The position numbers were made by a program, and so were the translations under genes. Positions 9,449-19,643 of a stretch of DNA of 64,000 nt are shown here, in pieces; positions within the stretch are counted from its first letter, which is position 1; each line of letters begins with the position of its first letter. The notes beneath the pieces are model-generated. The model saw only the letters and a list, made by a program, of their open reading frames with translations. It was not told the DNA's origin and searched no databases. This DNA is from Desulfuromonadales bacterium (GTDB taxonomy: Bacteria > Desulfobacterota > Desulfuromonadia > Desulfuromonadales > Geopsychrobacteraceae), in contig JAHYIY010000008.1 of NCBI GenBank assembly GCA_019429255.1, positions 1-64,000 of the forward strand. Direction: 5' to 3'.

Positions 9449-11620
9449 TTGAAAGAGATTACAGAACGCATCCTTGCCTTATTGGCTGACGGCAAAAAAC
9501 TCGATCGTCGCGCTATGGCGGAGCTTCTTGATTTGCGCGGTGCCGAGCGCAAAAAACTCACCCACACTCTCAACCAGTTGACCACTGCCGGAACGTTGGA
9601 GCGGCGACGGGGGAGCTACAGGTTGAATGCTGACAGGCAGGCTGTTGAGGGAATTTTTAAGCGTACCGATCAGGATTATGGTTTTGTCAGCATAGCTGGT
9701 CGTGAAGATATATTTATTCCGGCTCAGTATGTCGGTTCCGCTATGGATGGGGATAGGGTCCAGCTTGAAGTGCGTCAATCGTCCCATGACCGACGGCCTT
9801 TTGGGGTGATTACGGCGATACTGGATCGGGCCCGGTCACATCTGGTTGGGGTGCTGCGGACCAGCAGTGAGGGTGGATTGGTTGTTCCCCAGGATCGTTT
9901 TGCCGGCCCGCCAGTGCGGGTTGGAAGGACGCAGAATTGTCAGGAGGGCGATCTGGTCGAGGTGCTGATTGAACAGTACGCAGAGCGGGGGCATGCAGCA
10001 CAGGGAAAAATAGTCGAGCGTCTGGGGCGTTTCGGTGATCCCCATACTGATGTGATCAGTGTCTTGCGCAGTAAAAAAATTCCCGAGGCTTTTTCGGCCG
10101 AAACCCAGGCGGCTGTTGCTACGATACCCACTCAGGTCGAGGAAGCAGATCTGGTCGACAGAACCGATCTTCGTCAGTTGCCCCTGGTGACCATCGATGG
10201 CGAAACTGCGCGCGATTTCGACGATGCGGTGCTCGTAGAAAAGCAACAGAATGGCAACTATTGCCTGTGGGTCTGTATTGCTGATGTTGCCCATTATGTG
10301 CCGGTGCGTGGCGCCATCGACCTGGATGCCCGTGAACGCGGCACCAGTGTGTACTTTCCCGGATTTGTCGTACCCATGCTGCCGGAGGCGTTAAGCAATG
10401 GTATCTGCTCCCTCAACCCGGATGTTGATCGTCTGGTCATGACGGCCGAGCTGATTATCAGTCGAGAGGGCAAGACCCTGAAGACACGATGTTATCCGGC
10501 CGTCATGAACAGTCATGCGCGCCTGACCTATACCCAGGTTGCCGGCTACCTCGAAGACGGCGATAAAGAGGCAGTGCCGGCCGGCATTCAGGAGTCGTTG
10601 CAACAGATGGCGGAGCTGGCCCGGATCCTGATGCAGATGCGCTATGCCCGGGGCAGCCTCAATCTGGATCTGCCCGAAGTGGAAATCCGCGTTGATGCCA
10701 GTGGTCGTCCACTGGAGCTGGTCAAGGTTGAGCGCAACATCGCCCACCACCTGATCGAGGAACTCATGCTCGCGGCCAATGAAGCCGTCGCCCACTATCT
10801 AGCAGTGCAGGACTGGCCATTGCTCTACCGGGTACATGGGGAGCCGGACGAGGCCAAGCTGGAAGATTTGCAGCAGCTGGCTGCCAATTGCGGACATGGC
10901 TTGGTACTGGGAAAAAATCTTCATCAGTCACTACAGCAATTGCTGACCGAGGTGGCCGATAAACCGGAAGGACGTCTAGTCAGCGAGCAGTTGCTGCGCA
11001 GTTTACAGCAGGCGGTTTACACTCCTCACAATGAGGGGCATTTCGGGTTGGCGGCGGAAGAATACTGTCATTTTACTTCACCCATCAGACGTTATCCTGA
11101 TCTGCTTGTGCACCGCGTTCTCAAGCAGGCGCTGACTGGTGCAGCTAAAAACAGTGCGCCGGGGGTGGCGTTGCTCGAAACCCTGGGCGCCGAATGTTCG
11201 ACCCGCGAACGACGCGCCATGGAGGCCGAACGCGATCTGGCCGATTTGCGGCGTTGTCAGTTGATGGAAGACCGGGTGGGCGAAACCTTCACCGGGGTTA
11301 TTTCCTCCGTAACGGAATTCGGATTTTTTGTTGAGCTGGATGACCTTCTCGTTGAGGGGCTGGTCCATGTGCGCACCTTGACCGGCGATTTTTATCATTT
11401 TGATCCAACCACCCTGGCATTGACCGGTGAGCGCAGCCGCCAACAGTTTCGCGTCGGAATGTCTCTGGAGGTCAAACTGGAGCGGGTTGACACGGTGCGG
11501 CGGCGTATCGATTTCAGCCCGTTGGTGATTTCGGAAAGCAACAGGGATGACGTGCGCAAGAAGAAAACAGAGAAAACCAAAAAGCATAAAAAGCCGGCTT
11601 CAGGTCGCAGAAACAAGTAA
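9449..11620 (+). CDS. rnr: Ribonuclease R
   Basis: RNB domain: DARERGTSVYFPGFVVPMLPEALSNGICSLNPDVDRL, HFTSPIRRYPDL, C-terminal S1 domain; TTG start with AAGGAGGA upstream. Confidence 0.95.
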   Translation: MKEITERILALLADGKKLDRRAMAELLDLRGAERKKLTHTLNQLTTAGTLERRRGSYRLNADRQAVEGIFKRTDQDYGFVSIAGREDIFIPAQYVGSAMDGDRVQLEVRQSSHDRRPFGVITAILDRARSHLVGVLRTSSEGGLVVPQDRFAGPPVRVGRTQNCQEGDLVEVLIEQYAERGHAAQGKIVERLGRFGDPHTDVISVLRSKKIPEAFSAETQAAVATIPTQVEEADLVDRTDLRQLPLVTIDGETARDFDDAVLVEKQQNGNYCLWVCIADVAHYVPVRGAIDLDARERGTSVYFPGFVVPMLPEALSNGICSLNPDVDRLVMTAELIISREGKTLKTRCYPAVMNSHARLTYTQVAGYLEDGDKEAVPAGIQESLQQMAELARILMQMRYARGSLNLDLPEVEIRVDASGRPLELVKVERNIAHHLIEELMLAANEAVAHYLAVQDWPLLYRVHGEPDEAKLEDLQQLAANCGHGLVLGKNLHQSLQQLLTEVADKPEGRLVSEQLLRSLQQAVYTPHNEGHFGLAAEEYCHFTSPIRRYPDLLVHRVLKQALTGAAKNSAPGVALLETLGAECSTRERRAMEAERDLADLRRCQLMEDRVGETFTGVISSVTEFGFFVELDDLLVEGLVHVRTLTGDFYHFDPTTLALTGERSRQQFRVGMSLEVKLERVDTVRRRIDFSPLVISESNRDDVRKKKTEKTKKHKKPASGRRNK

Positions 11621-11661
11621 CTTTCACAAAAATTAGAAACTATCTATATTGAAAAAATAAT

Positions 11662-11817
11662 CTAGCTATTCAGCTTTATCCTTGCGCAGGGCCTTTGGAT
11701 CCTGTGGCAAGGGTGTTTGTCGCCATGGACGGCGACAAAAAGCGGTCATAGATGACCCAACGGGAAACCATCGCGTCCCTTGACATAGGATTCAAAGGCC
11801 CGGTGCTGAACAGATAC
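11662..11817 (-). repeat. 156-bp structured TIR repeat, copy A
   Basis: ctagctattcagc...gctgaacagatac ends; internal arms gggcctttggatcctgtggcaaggg / cccttgacataggattcaaaggccc. Confidence 0.88.
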
Positions 11818-11845
11818 AAAACAATTAAATTGAACAGATATTGCT

Positions 11846-13486
11846 TCAATCTAGGGTCTTGCATGCGTTAATTAACGCATTTGTCGAGCTGTCATGACTG
11901 GTTACCGGTCCTTCTGTGGTTAGATCCTGTAAGATTGATTTGGCCAGTTGCTTGCCCAATTCAACCCCCCATTGATCAAAAGGATTCAGGTTCCAGATTG
12001 CCCCCTGAGTAAATATTTTATGCTCATAAATGGCAATCAGGCTGCCCAGGGCATGGGGCGTCAGTTGATCCATCAAGATTGCTGTGCTGGGGCGGTTGCC
12101 CGGGAAAACCTTGTGGGGGAGCAGCAGCTTGATGTCTTCTTTGCTGCGTCCTTCAGCTTCAAGTTCCTGCAGTGCTTCTGCTTGTGATTTGCCGCGCATC
12201 AGGGCTTCAGGTTGAGCAATAAAGTTGGATAGCAATAATTGTTGATGGTCATCCAGGGGATTATGGCTTTTCACCGCGGCAATAAAATCGCTGGGAATCA
12301 GTTTGGTACCCTGATGGATCAGTTGATAAAACGCATGCTGGCCGTTGGTTCCCGGCTCCCCCCAGATAATCGGGCCGGTTGAATAATCGACAGATTCACC
12401 GCTTAAGGTCACTGATTTGCCGTTGCTTTCCATATCCGCCTGTTGCAGGTAGGCGGCAAAGCGGTGGAGGGACTGGTCATAAGGGAGAATCGCCAGGGAG
12501 TCAGTGCCAAAAAAATTGTTGTACCAGATGCCGATCAGCCCCATCAAAACCGGAATATTCTTTTCAAATGGCTGGGTCCTGAAGTGCTCATCGGCCAGAT
12601 GTGCCCCCTCGAGCAAATCCTCAAATTGATCCATGCCGATGGACAGGGCGATGGACAGGCCAATAGCAGACCAGAGGGAATAGCGACCACCAACCCAATC
12701 CCAGAAAACAAACATATTGGCCGGGTTAATGCCAAACTCACACACCTTGTCGCGGTTGGTCGAGATGGCGACAAAATGCCTGGCAACCGCACTTTCGTCA
12801 GCAAGCTTCTCGACCAGCCAGCGGCGAGCCGAATGGGCATTGGTCATGGTTTCCTGGGTGGTAAAGGTTTTTGAAGCAATCAGAAACAGGGTCGTTTCAG
12901 GGTTCAGCTCGCGTAAGGTGTCGCACAGGTGGGTGGCATCGACATTGGAAACAAAATGAACCTTGAGGCGCTCATGCCGGTAAGGTTTGAGTGCTTCCGT
13001 CACCATCAAGGGACCCAGATCGGAACCGCCAATGCCGATATTGACAATATCGCAAATTGCTTTGCCGGTGGCACCGCGCCATTGACCATTACGCACCTGA
13101 TCGCTGAAGGTCCGCATCTGACCTAGCACCCGGTTGATCTCCGGCATGACATCATGGCCATCGACCAGAATCGGGTGGTTCCTTCGATTGCGCAGGGCGG
13201 TATGGAGTACGGCGCGATGTTCAGTGGTATTGATGATGTCCCCGCGGAACATTGCCTTGATTTTGTCTTCCAGGAGACACTGTTGAGCGAGATCAACAAG
13301 CAATTCAAGGGTTTTGTCAGTAATACGGTGCTTGGAAAAATCGAACAGAGTGCCATCCAGGCGAAAAGAAAAACGCCTGCAACGATCAGGATCCTCTGTG
13401 AACAGGTTGCCTAAATGGATGGATTCCATGGCTTCAAAATGCTGCTGCAGGGACTTCCAGGCTGGTAAGCTGGTTAGTGCGGACAT
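11846..13486 (-). CDS. pgi: Glucose-6-phosphate isomerase
   Basis: [49 protein letters not shown]; start set at [10 protein letters not shown]. Confidence 0.96.
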   Translation of the reverse strand: MSALTSLPAWKSLQQHFEAMESIHLGNLFTEDPDRCRRFSFRLDGTLFDFSKHRITDKTLELLVDLAQQCLLEDKIKAMFRGDIINTTEHRAVLHTALRNRRNHPILVDGHDVMPEINRVLGQMRTFSDQVRNGQWRGATGKAICDIVNIGIGGSDLGPLMVTEALKPYRHERLKVHFVSNVDATHLCDTLRELNPETTLFLIASKTFTTQETMTNAHSARRWLVEKLADESAVARHFVAISTNRDKVCEFGINPANMFVFWDWVGGRYSLWSAIGLSIALSIGMDQFEDLLEGAHLADEHFRTQPFEKNIPVLMGLIGIWYNNFFGTDSLAILPYDQSLHRFAAYLQQADMESNGKSVTLSGESVDYSTGPIIWGEPGTNGQHAFYQLIHQGTKLIPSDFIAAVKSHNPLDDHQQLLLSNFIAQPEALMRGKSQAEALQELEAEGRSKEDIKLLLPHKVFPGNRPSTAILMDQLTPHALGSLIAIYEHKIFTQGAIWNLNPFDQWGVELGKQLAKSILQDLTTEGPVTSHDSSTNALINACKTLD

Positions 13487-13661
13487 GAACACCTCATCGT
13501 AAGGGTATGGGCGGTAGGGAACAGGGATACAGACCTGTACATCATAGCAGACCTTACTGATAATTTGCCAGGTTAAAGAAATCACATGACAGTTGAATGA
13601 AAACACGGCATAATGTCTATTTTTTGCCATTCTATTGGTGTGCAAGAGGAGTTGCCAGATC

Positions 13662-14306
13662 GTGAAAACATCTATTTTACGGCGCTTCTGGGTTGGTATC
13701 AGCGCTGTAGTGATCGCCTTTTATGCGACGGTGATTAACCGCTGTCAGATCGTCGGTGGGGAACAGGTTCCACCACAGGGAGGGGTTTTGTTTGTTGCCA
13801 ACCATATATCGGCTTTTGATACCGTCCTGCTGCCGGCAGCCATTCTCAAACAGCGCCCCTGGAAGATGGTGTGGGCACCGGCCAAAGAAGAGCTGTTTCG
13901 TCACCGCTTGCTGGGAGCGATTTTTCGTTCCTGGGGGGCATTTCCGGTTAAGCGTGGTCGGGATCTGCGCGCCGGCAAGGAATTGGGGCGCCTGTTGCAG
14001 GGCGACGCTGTGATGCTCTTTCCCGAAGGAACCAGGCATAAGGATGGCCAGCTCGGGATCGGAAACCGTGGCGTTGGAAAGTTGATTTATGAGCATCGAC
14101 CGGTGGTCATACCGGTTTCTTTGGTTGGGTTAAATCATTGGCGTGTAGGTGCCTGGGGACAGCAGGCAGTGGTGCGATTCGGGGCTCCCATTGACTGTAC
14201 CGATCTGTTTGTTTTGGCTGATGAGAAGGCTACCCATATTCTGATTGTCGGGCGCGTCATGGCCGCCATCGCTGCCGGAATTACCAGCGCGCGCCCGGCT
14301 GGGTGA
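13662..14306 (+). CDS. plsC: 1-acyl-sn-glycerol-3-phosphate acyltransferase
   Basis: [13 protein letters not shown] (HX4D), [13 protein letters not shown] start. Confidence 0.88.
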   Translation: MKTSILRRFWVGISAVVIAFYATVINRCQIVGGEQVPPQGGVLFVANHISAFDTVLLPAAILKQRPWKMVWAPAKEELFRHRLLGAIFRSWGAFPVKRGRDLRAGKELGRLLQGDAVMLFPEGTRHKDGQLGIGNRGVGKLIYEHRPVVIPVSLVGLNHWRVGAWGQQAVVRFGAPIDCTDLFVLADEKATHILIVGRVMAAIAAGITSARPAG

Positions 14307-14421
14307 TGGGATGGCGATACTTGGCGGTATTGTCAATCGATTGACCAGTAAAGTAAATACCGGCAATGACAGCTGCCAGAACGACCAGCAGCGCCAGCAA
14401 CTTGATGAGATCCTTGAACAT
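14281..14421 (-). CDS. Small single-TM hypothetical protein (46 aa)
   Basis: [46 protein letters not shown]; aaaggag RBS upstream; overlaps the 3' end of plsC convergently. Confidence 0.6.
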   Translation of the reverse strand: MFKDLIKLLALLVVLAAVIAGIYFTGQSIDNTAKYRHPITQPGARW

Positions 14422-14480
14422 TGATACTCCTTTAGTTGCTATTGCTTAGGCGACAAAACAGTTAAAAGTTGAACTCACAT

Positions 14481-14564
14481 CGTCATTCCCGCGAAAGCGG
14501 GGATCCAGTGAGATTTTAGGCTGTTAAAGAATGGATCCCCGACTAAAGCACGCGGGGATGACAG
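14481..14564. repeat. CGTCATTCCCGCG-type dispersed palindromic repeat
   Basis: cgtcattcccgcgaaagcggggatcca...tggatccccgactaaagcacgcggggatgacag. Confidence 0.75.
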
Positions 14565-14619
14565 GTTATTACCTCACCGGAGTAATAACTTGTCGACTTT
14601 TTCTCCTGATAAGTTTAAT

Positions 14620-14655
14620 CGCCCCGAGCTACCTTTAAACCGGCAACTCGGGGCG
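14620..14655 (-). terminator. Hairpin downstream of asd
   Basis: cgccccgag ... ctcggggcg 9-bp perfect stem immediately after the asd stop. Confidence 0.6.
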
Positions 14656-14662
14656 AAATGTT

Positions 14663-15772
14663 TCAGCGTTCAGCAAGAATACGCAGCATTCGCCGCAACG
14701 GTTCTGCCGCGCCCCAAAGAAGCTGGTCGCCGCAGGTAAAGGCTGACAGATATTGCCGACCCATCTTCATCTTACGTAAGCGGCCGATGGGGATAGTCAG
14801 GGTTCCGGAGACCGCCGCCGGAGTCAGCTCGGCGAGGGAATCCGCTTTGCTGTTGGGGACCACTTTGGCCCACTCATTGCTCTGGGCGATGAGCTGCTCA
14901 ATTTCACTGATGGGGACATCCCTGGTGAGTTTGATGGTCAGGGCCTGACTGTGACAGCGCATGGCACCGACACGGACGCAGATACCGTCAACCGGAATGG
15001 GTGTCATGTTGCCGAGAATCTTGTTGGTTTCGGCAAGGCCTTTCCACTCTTCGCGGCTCTGGCCGTCTTCCACCTCGCGATCGATCCAGGGGAGCAGGTT
15101 GCCGGCCAGTGGAAAACCGAATTCGGCCGTCGGCATGGTGCTGCTGCGCAATGCCGAGGTAACCTTGTGGTCGATTTCAAGGATCGCCGAACCGGGGTTC
15201 TGCAGCTGCTCGGCGACCGAATGGTGGAGGTTGCCCATCTGCAGCAACAGTTCGCGCATGTTGGGCGCCCCAGCTCCCGAGGCCGCCTGATAGGTCATGG
15301 AGCTGACCCATTCAACCAGGCCGGCGTTGAACAGCCCGCCAATGGCCATCAGCATCAGGCTGACGGTACAGTTGCCACCGATGAAATCCTTGTACCCATT
15401 GTCCAGGGCTTCATCAATGACCTTGCGGTTGATGGGGTCGAGGATGATGACGGCGTTGTCGTCCATGCGTAAGGAGGATGCTGCATCGATCCAGTAACCG
15501 TCCCATCCGGCAGCACGTAGCTTGGGGTGAATTTCGTTGGTGTAATCACCACCCTGACAGGTAATGATGATATCCAGCTCTGCGAGTTTGCCAAGGTCAG
15601 ATGCACTCTCCAGGGTACTGTTGCCAAGCTGACCAAACTGGGGTGCCTTCTCTCCGGCCTGGGAGGTTGAAAAGAAAACCGCTTCGACTCCAGCAAGGTC
15701 GTTTTCTTCCAGCATCCGTTGCATCAGAACGGAACCGACCATGCCGCGCCAACCGACCAATCCGACTTTCAT
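14663..15772 (-). CDS. asd: Aspartate-semialdehyde dehydrogenase
   Basis: [47 protein letters not shown]. Confidence 0.96.
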   Translation of the reverse strand: MKVGLVGWRGMVGSVLMQRMLEENDLAGVEAVFFSTSQAGEKAPQFGQLGNSTLESASDLGKLAELDIIITCQGGDYTNEIHPKLRAAGWDGYWIDAASSLRMDDNAVIILDPINRKVIDEALDNGYKDFIGGNCTVSLMLMAIGGLFNAGLVEWVSSMTYQAASGAGAPNMRELLLQMGNLHHSVAEQLQNPGSAILEIDHKVTSALRSSTMPTAEFGFPLAGNLLPWIDREVEDGQSREEWKGLAETNKILGNMTPIPVDGICVRVGAMRCHSQALTIKLTRDVPISEIEQLIAQSNEWAKVVPNSKADSLAELTPAAVSGTLTIPIGRLRKMKMGRQYLSAFTCGDQLLWGAAEPLRRMLRILAER

Positions 15773-15914
15773 AATGTTTCTCCATGTTGACGGGTAAAAG
15801 AAATAAAACTATTCTCAAACAGAATCTTCTGTTTGCGTGTCAGCCGTCAATCATAGCATTTCTGCAGTGTTAGTGGAAATCGATTTTCTTTGCGTTGAAC
15901 CCCTGGGAATAAAA

Positions 15915-16745
15915 ATGTCAGATATTGAGCAGTGTCTACCGCTGGGTAAGCCAACCCGTTATCAGGACAGTTATGATCCAACGTTACTCTGCCCTTTTCC
16001 GCGCCAAATCAAACGCGATGAGATCGGCCTGGCTAAAGAGCTGCCTTTTGGTGGTTTTGATCTGTGGACCGCTTATGAACTGTCCTGGCTGAATCGTACA
16101 GGCAAGCCGGTGGTGGCGGTGGGGGAGTTTCGATTTGCCTGTGATACCCCTTACCTGATCGAATCCAAGTCATTCAAACTCTATCTCAACTCTTTTAACC
16201 AGACCCGCTACCCTGATGTAGCGGTGGTGGCGGAGCAGATGCGTGAGGATCTCAGTCGCGCCAGTGGCGGCGAGGTGAAGGCCGAATTGTGGGGTGTGGA
16301 AGATTCTTCTCGCTTGCAGGTAGGCGTACTCCCCGGTGATTGTATTGATGACCTCGACATTGAAGTTGCTGACTATCGACTCAATCCGCAGGTGCTGGTC
16401 GGTGCGGCGGATGATGAGTCAGTTGTGGCGGAAGAGCTGCACAGCCATCTGCTCAAAAGCAATTGTCTGGTGACCAGCCAGCCTGACTGGGGGAGCGTGC
16501 TGATCCGCTACCAGGGGGGAAAAATCGATCGCGAGGCGTTGTTGCGCTATCTGATCTCTTTCCGCCGGCACAACGAATTTCACGAACAGTGCGTTGAACG
16601 GATTTTTGTCGATCTGCTGCGTTTCTGCCGCCCGCAAAAACTCACGGTCTACGCCCGTTATACCCGTCGCGGCGGGCTGGATATCAATCCCTTCCGATCA
16701 AACTTCGAAGAGGATATCGACAGTATCCGTCTGGTGCGTCAATAG
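15915..16745 (+). CDS. queF: NADPH-dependent 7-cyano-7-deazaguanine reductase
   Basis: LGKPTRYQDSYDPTLLCPFPR, LIESKSFKLYLNSFNQTRY, HNEFHEQCVERIFVDLL. Confidence 0.95.
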   Translation: MSDIEQCLPLGKPTRYQDSYDPTLLCPFPRQIKRDEIGLAKELPFGGFDLWTAYELSWLNRTGKPVVAVGEFRFACDTPYLIESKSFKLYLNSFNQTRYPDVAVVAEQMREDLSRASGGEVKAELWGVEDSSRLQVGVLPGDCIDDLDIEVADYRLNPQVLVGAADDESVVAEELHSHLLKSNCLVTSQPDWGSVLIRYQGGKIDREALLRYLISFRRHNEFHEQCVERIFVDLLRFCRPQKLTVYARYTRRGGLDINPFRSNFEEDIDSIRLVRQ

Positions 16746-16765
16746 CAGATTGCCGGGCTTATGTA

Positions 16766-16801
16766 AGGGTGTTGAACATCATCTTTCAGGTTCAACACCC
16801 T
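16766..16801. terminator. Bidirectional hairpin between queF and the tautomerase gene
   Basis: agggtgttgaac/gttcaacaccct 12-bp perfect stem. Confidence 0.7.
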
Positions 16802-16809
16802 GAAGAAGC

Positions 16810-17010
16810 TCATGCCTGCTGGCGCAGAATAGTGACTGTCTCTCCGCCGATCCCCCAGTTGTCGGTATCGACTTCATCAATGACAACGACGGTGGTTTTG
16901 GGATTTTTTCCCAGCACCTCGACCAGCAGATCCGTTGCTCCTTTGATCAGGCGTTTTTTCTGTTCCGGGGTAGCTCCTTCACGGGTAATTTTGATGTTGA
17001 CGTAGGGCAT
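16810..17010 (-). CDS. 4-oxalocrotonate tautomerase family protein
   Basis: MPYVNIKITREGATPEQKKRLIKGATDLLVEVLGKNPKTTVVVIDEVDTDNWGIGGE. Confidence 0.93.
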   Translation of the reverse strand: MPYVNIKITREGATPEQKKRLIKGATDLLVEVLGKNPKTTVVVIDEVDTDNWGIGGETVTILRQQA

Positions 17011-17012
17011 GG

Positions 17013-18212
17013 TTATTTTCCTTTCTGTCGATGGGTGAGTGATCCGGAGAAATGCGGATCTAAAACGGTAACAATCAGGCTGACACCAACGCAAGCCGTT
17101 GCCAGCAGTAAGGGCAGGGCAAAGCCGTCGCGCAAGTCAGCCAGGCGCCCGGCGACTATTGGTCCGAGAACCTGACCGATCCCGAAGGCGGCGGTTAAAA
17201 AGGCGGCTATCCAGCGACTGTCGGCAGGCATGCGCCGCTGTCCTTCGGCAAGGGTTATGGCGACAATTCCCATGAAGGTGCCACCGAAACTGGCAGCAGC
17301 GAACAGCAGACCAATAACGGAGGTTGAAAAGACACTCACCAGGATGCCGCTAACCTGCAGGCTGTAGGCTGCCAGCAAAGCTGTGCGTGCAGAGGAGCGT
17401 CGTGCCAGCCAGGGCCAGAACAGGGTCGATGGTGCTGCCGCCAGCCCGACCGCCACCCAGCTCCAGGGAGCCAGCTGTAAAAGGTCGGGGGTAGCAGCAA
17501 TCAGGGCGACGATAAAGGTTGCTGACACCACATAACCTAGCCCTTCGAAAAAGTAGGCCAGTGCCAGAGGGTAGACGCTGGTGCGTTTGCTGTTGATGGG
17601 TGTGTCGACTGCCGGCGCTGTTAGTGCACCCTGTTGACGACCGATAAGAATACCGGCTCCGGCCAGCAGGGCAGCAGCGATGCCGGCACCAATCCAGGCC
17701 CCGCTCCAGCTCCAGTAGTGATCCAGTACGGGAATCAGCAATCCGGTCAAGGCGATCCCCAGACCAACCCCGCTGTAGAGCATACCCATGCGCTGGGCAA
17801 GGCCATGACGCCTGAGTACATCGCCAACCTCAGCGGAGATCAGTACAAAGAGTACAGCACTGGTCATGCCACTGATCAGGCGTAATCCACCCCACCAGAA
17901 AGCGGACAGGGTCAGCCCCATCAAGGCGGTGGTAAGGATGCATAAAATCAGTGAAGACCCGGTAAAAAGACGCATCCCCAGCAGGCGTGGGGAAACGGAA
18001 CAGAGGACGGCGCCGGCCAGATAGCCGAGATAATTGAGCCCAGCCAGCCAGCCGGCGAGGGTGTTGCTCATCCCCAGATCGCGCTGCATCAAAGGTAGAA
18101 TCGGCGTATAGGCAAAGCGACCGATCCCCATGGCCACCATCAGGCCGAGAATACCCCCGACAAGAACCAGATAGGCTGAAAAGTGATGAACCTTTTGATC
18201 AGGCATGGCCAT
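17013..18212 (-). CDS. YbfB/YjiJ family MFS transporter
   Basis: GRFAYTPILPLMQRDLGMSNTLAGWLAGLNYLGYLAGAV motif typical of the YbfB/YjiJ family. Confidence 0.88.
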   Translation of the reverse strand: MAMPDQKVHHFSAYLVLVGGILGLMVAMGIGRFAYTPILPLMQRDLGMSNTLAGWLAGLNYLGYLAGAVLCSVSPRLLGMRLFTGSSLILCILTTALMGLTLSAFWWGGLRLISGMTSAVLFVLISAEVGDVLRRHGLAQRMGMLYSGVGLGIALTGLLIPVLDHYWSWSGAWIGAGIAAALLAGAGILIGRQQGALTAPAVDTPINSKRTSVYPLALAYFFEGLGYVVSATFIVALIAATPDLLQLAPWSWVAVGLAAAPSTLFWPWLARRSSARTALLAAYSLQVSGILVSVFSTSVIGLLFAAASFGGTFMGIVAITLAEGQRRMPADSRWIAAFLTAAFGIGQVLGPIVAGRLADLRDGFALPLLLATACVGVSLIVTVLDPHFSGSLTHRQKGK

Positions 18213-18304
18213 CTTTTGAGTTAAGAGATGTGGACAGGATATTTCCTTGTTTCTGACCTTGAATATCGGTTACTTTGATTCGTCGTTGCAATGCTTTTTC
18301 GAGG

Positions 18305-18760
18305 ATGCGTGTTGTGAAAAAATTAATTATTTATGCCTTGTTTGTTGTTTTAACTGCCGTTGGCATCTATTTCGGTTATGGCTATATGCAGGGGAAACGT
18401 TTTGATCCGACGGTTATTCCTTATGTTGAGCAGGCCATCCCCCAATTAAGTCGTTGGGACGTGGCTGCTACCAGGGCGCTGCTTGACGAGGAAGCCTTAA
18501 GACGGGTCAGTGATGACGATCTGGCCAAGATGATGGATTATCTCACCCGCATCGGTGAGCTGCAGTCCTTTGACAAGCCGCGCTTCAGGTCAACCAGTAA
18601 AGCCATGACTACCGGTGCCATTGAACGGGATGTCGTAACCTACCGGGTCAAGGCCAACTATAGCTCGGGTCCGGTGGAAATCACCTTGAGTCTGGTTGAG
18701 CGGAGCGGCGACTATGCCCTGCTGCATTTTAATTTTCAGTCGCAGGCGCTGGCACCCTGA
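18305..18760 (+). CDS. Hypothetical membrane-anchored protein
   Basis: N-terminal TM KKLIIYALFVVLTAVGIYFGYGYMQG; coding-like, start uncertain. Confidence 0.6.
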   Translation: MRVVKKLIIYALFVVLTAVGIYFGYGYMQGKRFDPTVIPYVEQAIPQLSRWDVAATRALLDEEALRRVSDDDLAKMMDYLTRIGELQSFDKPRFRSTSKAMTTGAIERDVVTYRVKANYSSGPVEITLSLVERSGDYALLHFNFQSQALAP

Positions 18761-18846
18761 CCATCTTGCCTGGAAACACTACCAGCGCTAGAATCATTCT
18801 AAATCAGTAGTGGTATAATAGGAAGGCCAACTGAAAAGGACTGGTT

Positions 18847-19341
18847 ATGAGCTATCTGCGCACCCTGAATCTTTGTACATTTCTCCTTTTTTTCCTGTTC
18901 TTAAGTGGTTGTCAGTCAACTACCGGGCATTACCTGGGCGCCCTCGCAGATGAGGAGGCAGTCACAGCAATTACCCCGGTTGTGGATGCCCAGCAGCACT
19001 GGGAAGAACTCTATGTGACGGTTGATAGTCGCCTGATGCGCGAAGAAGACCAATTCCGGATGACGGGATGGCTGTCTTTTTCTCAGCATTCACGGATGAT
19101 GTATACCCGGGTTGCCGATGTCGAATTGACATTGTTTCTGCTGGATACTGACGATCTGGTGGTTGATTATCGCAAGGCGACTCATTTTAAGGGCTTAAGC
19201 ACTGAGGATCGAATTCCCTTTACCGTGACCCTGCCTCTGGCTGATCAGGCTGTCGCCTATACCTTCGGTTATCAGATTACCCTTATTGATGATGAGGGGG
19301 TCTCTACGACTAACTGGTTTTATCCCCGTACCCGCCACTAG
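18847..19341 (+). CDS. Hypothetical lipoprotein
   Basis: Lipobox FLFLSGCQST; RBS upstream (aaaagga). Confidence 0.65.
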   Translation: MSYLRTLNLCTFLLFFLFLSGCQSTTGHYLGALADEEAVTAITPVVDAQQHWEELYVTVDSRLMREEDQFRMTGWLSFSQHSRMMYTRVADVELTLFLLDTDDLVVDYRKATHFKGLSTEDRIPFTVTLPLADQAVAYTFGYQITLIDDEGVSTTNWFYPRTRH

Positions 19342-19465
19342 CTGAAGGACCTCAACGCGAAGAAGGCATTTTTTTGATCCGGTTTCTAGTTTGTCTGGCC
19401 GGACAGTGATTTTCTGCGTACAATGTCCCGCTATGTCTGATTGATCACCTCAATGTTTCTTCTTT

Positions 19466-19621
19466 GTAGCTGTTCAGCACCGGGCCTTTGAATCCTATGT
19501 CAAGGGACGCGATTGTTTCCCGTTGGGTCATCCATGACCGCTTTTTGTCGCCGTCCATGGCGACAAAAACCCTTGCCACAGGATTCAAAGGCCCTGCGCA
19601 AGGATAGAGCTGAATAGTTAC
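19466..19621 (+). repeat. 156-bp structured TIR repeat, copy B
   Basis: gtagctgttcagc...gctgaatagttac (13-nt imperfect TIR); 25-nt arms gggcctttgaatcctatgtcaaggg / cccttgccacaggattcaaaggccc. Confidence 0.92.
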
Positions 19622-19643
19622 CTTCTTTTTTTATAGGACACCA

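Noticed and set aside
17634-17885. 83-aa Gln/Gly-rich ORF antisense to the MFS transporter
   Set aside because: Low-complexity translation of the opposite strand of TM codons; no independent evidence.
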